Source: Sandaracinaceae bacterium
GTDB lineage: Bacteria; Myxococcota_A; Polyangia; Polyangiales; Houyiibacteriaceae
Reading direction: 5' to 3'
DNA: 8,806 nt
Assembly (NCBI GenBank): GCA_016706685.1
Contig: JADJJE010000052.1
Location: forward strand, 1-8,806
Positions 6,436 to 8,806 of this stretch are shown here, piece after piece; position 1 is the stretch's first letter, and the number at the start of each line of letters is the position of its first letter. The position numbers and the translations under genes were made by a program. The notes beneath the pieces were generated by a model, which saw nothing but the letters and a program-made list of their open reading frames with translations, did no database searches and was not told the DNA's origin.

Positions 6436-8806
6436 ATGGCGAAGTGCAGTGTGACGGGTAGGGAGACACAGGCGTGCGACGGTGACCGAAGCATGCGGAA
6501 CCGATCGCTCTCCGGCTGGACGCCGGTGTTGGTGGGCCTGCTCGCGGCGCTCTCGGGCGTGGGTTGTGGTGGTGGGATACCGCTCGAGGAGTGCACGGGA
6601 GGCACGTGAGAACGACGGAGACCTCGAGACTGGCTGCGTGGCATGGACGGTCTGTGGTGCTGGTGAGTACGTGAGCGCCGCGGGCACGGCGGAGACGGAC
6701 CGCGAGTGCGCGGCGTGTGCCGTGGGCGAGTACTCGGTGACCCCCAACGCCGCGAGCTGCACCGCGTGGACCGGGTGCGTGGCTGGCGAGTACGTGAGCG
6801 CGGCGGGCACGGCCGCGCGCGACCCGAGGTGCACGGATGCACGAGCGGGACGTTCAGCGCGAGCGGTGACGCCGCGAGCTGCAGCCCGTGGACCGAGTGC
6901 GTGGCTGGCGAGTACGTGAGCACGGCCGGCAGCGCGAGCGCCGACCAGGCGTGCACGGTGTGCGCGACGGGGACGTACACCTCGGGCCCCAACCAGGCTG
7001 TGTGCGTGGCGCTGACGGGCTGTGCGCCGGGGACGGTGCAGACGGCACCGGCCACGATGACGGCGCCGGCCGTGTGCGCGGCGTGCAGCGTCGGGCAGTA
7101 CTGCGCGGGCGGCGAACTCGCAGCCGTGGTGTGCGACGACGGCGACGGCACGTGGGACCACGACGGAAGCGCGGCCACGGCGTGCGTGGCCCGCACCTCG
7201 TGCTCTGCAGGGACCTACGTCTCGGCCGAAGGCGGCGCGACGACCGACCGCAGCTGCACGGCCTGTGCGAGCGGGAGCTACACCAGCGTGAGCAACGCAA
7301 CCAGCTGCATGGCGTATGCGACGTGCGTGGCGGGCGAGTACGTGAGCACGGCGGGGACAGGCACGAGCGACCAGATCTGCACGGCCTGCGGCGACGGCGC
7401 GAGTACAGGCGACACCACCGACGCGGCGAGCTGCAGCGCCTGGCGCGCCTGCACCGCAGGGCAGTACGTGACTGGCGACGGCAGCGACGTCACCGACCGC
7501 ACCTGCGGCGGGTGCGCGAGCGGGGCTACAGCGACGTGAGCAACGCGACCTCGTGCACTGCCTACAGCACGTGCATCGCCGGTCAATACGTGACCGTGCC
7601 GGGCAGCACCATGAATGACCGCGCGTGCGGCACGTGCGCCAACGGGACGTACACGTCGGGACCCAACCAGACCACGTGCGTGCCCGTGGGCTCCTGCGCG
7701 CCGGGCACGGTGGAGACCACGCCGGCCACCATGATGGCGCCTCCCGTGTGCGCGGACTGCGACCCAGGTGAGTACTGCGCCGGCGGCACGGTGGCGGCCG
7801 TCGCGTGCGATGACGGCGACGGCACCTGGGACGACGACAGCGACCCGGCGACGGTCTGCGCTGCGCGCACCACCTGTGCGACCGGCAGCTACGTCGCCAC
7901 TGAGGGAGACGCGACCACCGACCGCACGTGCACCGCGTGCGCGCTGGGCAGCCACAGCGGCACCCCGAACGCACCCAGCTGCAGCGCATGGACCACCTGC
8001 GTGGCGGGCCAGTCCATCGGCACCGTGGGGAGCGCCACGGCCGACCGCATGTGCAGCGCGTGCGCGGACGGTAGCTTCAGCATCACCGAGAACGCGACCA
8101 GCTGCACCCCGTGGGCCACCTGTGTGCCCGGGCAGTACGAAGCCGAAGAAGGCAGCCCGAGCGCGAACCGCGTGTGCACGGGCTGCAGCAGCGGCAGCTT
8201 CAGCATCGCCAACAACGCGCCGAGCTGCACCCCGTGGCAGACCTGCGCGGCGGGCCGCTACGTGAGCAACACTCCGTCCGACACCGTGGACCAGGTGTGC
8301 GTGGACTGCGCGGGAGGGACCTACACCGCCATGGCCAACCTCTCCATGTGCCTCGCGCACGGCATGTGCGCAGCGGGCACGGTGCAGAGTGCGGCGGGCA
8401 CCACCACGATGGCGCCGGTGTGCGCCACGTGCAGCCCGGGCGAGTACTGCGCGGGCCACACCACCGCGGCCGTCGCTTGCGGCGGCAGCACCTGGGACCA
8501 TGACGGGAGCCCGGCGACAGCGTGCGCCACGCGCACGGACTGTGGAGCGGGGCAGTCCGTGGTGAGCAACGGCAACGCGACCACGAACCGCACATGCGCG
8601 GCCTGCACGGGGGAGACCTACAGCACCGCGACCAACGCGCCGACTTGCACCCCGTGGGCCGTGTGCGCGGCGGGCACCTGTAAGCAGTCCGGGGAGCGAT
8701 GCGGTCAACCGGGTGTGCACGCCGTGCGCGTTGGGGGAGTACTCCACAGGCCCGAACCAGATGATGTGCCAGGCTCACGGCTCGTGCGCGGCCGGCACGG
8801 AGCAGA
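6436..8806 (+). pseudogene. Large Cys-rich repeat lipoprotein (ephrin-receptor/TNFR-like repeats), frameshifted, runs off window
   Basis: From ATG 6493 the protein opens MRNRSLSGWTP, then VLVGLLAALSGVGC, a lipoprotein signal with C25 as likely lipidation site; an in-frame ATG at 6436 has the better ribosome site. The mature part is almost entirely Cys-rich repeats of the form CxxC-xxGxYT-xxxN-xxxCxxWxxCxxGxYVSxxGTxxxDRxC. They resemble GCC2/GCC3 (ephrin-receptor-like) and TNFR-like repeats. Proteins of this kind are frequent in myxobacteria and are presumed to be disulfide-stabilised surface stalks or adhesins; binding partner unknown. The reading moves between frames near 6607, 6837, 7524 and 8679. 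Three of these fit one missing base (for instance GGGG for GGGGG at 7521-7524) and 8679 fits two. The repeat pattern continues perfectly across each junction, so the breaks are recent or are sequencing errors. The C-terminus lies beyond 8806. Confidence 0.8.
6640..8806 (+). repeat. Higher-order coding repeats: ~42-aa A units and ~60-aa B modules
   Basis: A units are about 42 residues, with paired CxxC motifs and 'GEYVS..GT...D' cores. B modules are distinct: a C-AxGTVxT start, 'TMxAPxVCAxC', 'GxYCAGG', an acidic CDDGDGTWD-like loop, then ARTxC. B1 is 7021-7203 and B2 7695-7877 (both 183 bp), B3 is 8367-8543 (177 bp, with the acidic loop shortened to CGGSTWDHDG), and B4 starts at 8785. Start-to-start distances are 674, 672 and 418 bp. 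Three A units lie between B1-B2 and between B2-B3, and one fewer set before B4. This implies duplication of an A-A-A-B block of about 225 codons. Confidence 0.8.

Noticed and set aside
7278..8747. Long - strand open frame (489 codons) opposite the Cys-rich repeats
   Set aside because: Its low-complexity Ala/Arg/Gly/His product is the complement of the Cys-rich repeats. Only the + strand gives the regular CxxC pattern and signal peptide.

Overview
The window looks like accessory chromosome of a high-GC, myxobacterium-like bacterium (Myxococcota, perhaps Polyangia/Sandaracinaceae). This rests on the strong G/C bias at third codon positions, the run of exported lipoproteins, a Cys-rich repeat protein of a kind common in that phylum, and the style of the two transposases. 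It is an inference from recognised protein styles, not a database result.

Left part (1 to about 3300): a compact three-gene transposition module, all on the + strand. A small zinc-ribbon protein (303-824) is followed by a Mu/Tn7/IS481-like DD35E transposase (946-2313). A GTGA overlap then leads into an ExeA/TniB-like AAA+ ATPase (2310-3131). Just downstream lies an array of four 12-bp palindromic motifs at 40, 39 and 39 bp steps (3148-3277). Each motif is followed by a short GC-rich inverted repeat, and looser relatives lie at 6-78 and 822-833. These are candidate transposase-binding end sites. The most likely organisation is that the DDE enzyme recognises the arrays, the ATPase picks the target, and the zinc-ribbon protein has an unknown accessory or regulatory role. 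The ATPase and transposase ORFs are fully intact.

Middle (3319-4911): an IS66-type (tnpC-only) transposase that must be read in all three frames because of about eight frameshifts.

Right part (about 4912-8806): three exported-protein genes, all frame-broken. On the - strand is a bacterial expansin-like lipoprotein (double-psi beta-barrel plus C-terminal domain). A divergent + strand gene encodes a short lipoprotein with a ZU5-like segment, cut off early. After it comes a large lipoprotein built of Cys-rich repeats, arranged as a higher-order pattern of about three 'A' repeats then one 'B' module, and running off the window.

The frameshifts are striking. From about 3390 onward every gene is broken, mostly by single missing bases in G/C runs where the lesion can be read, while 303-3131 has none. 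This may be real decay around a recently arrived transposon, or uncorrected long-read indels with the multi-copy transposon better polished. Gene-loss statements to the right of 3319 should be held loosely until the reads are checked. No tRNA, rRNA or CRISPR array was seen.
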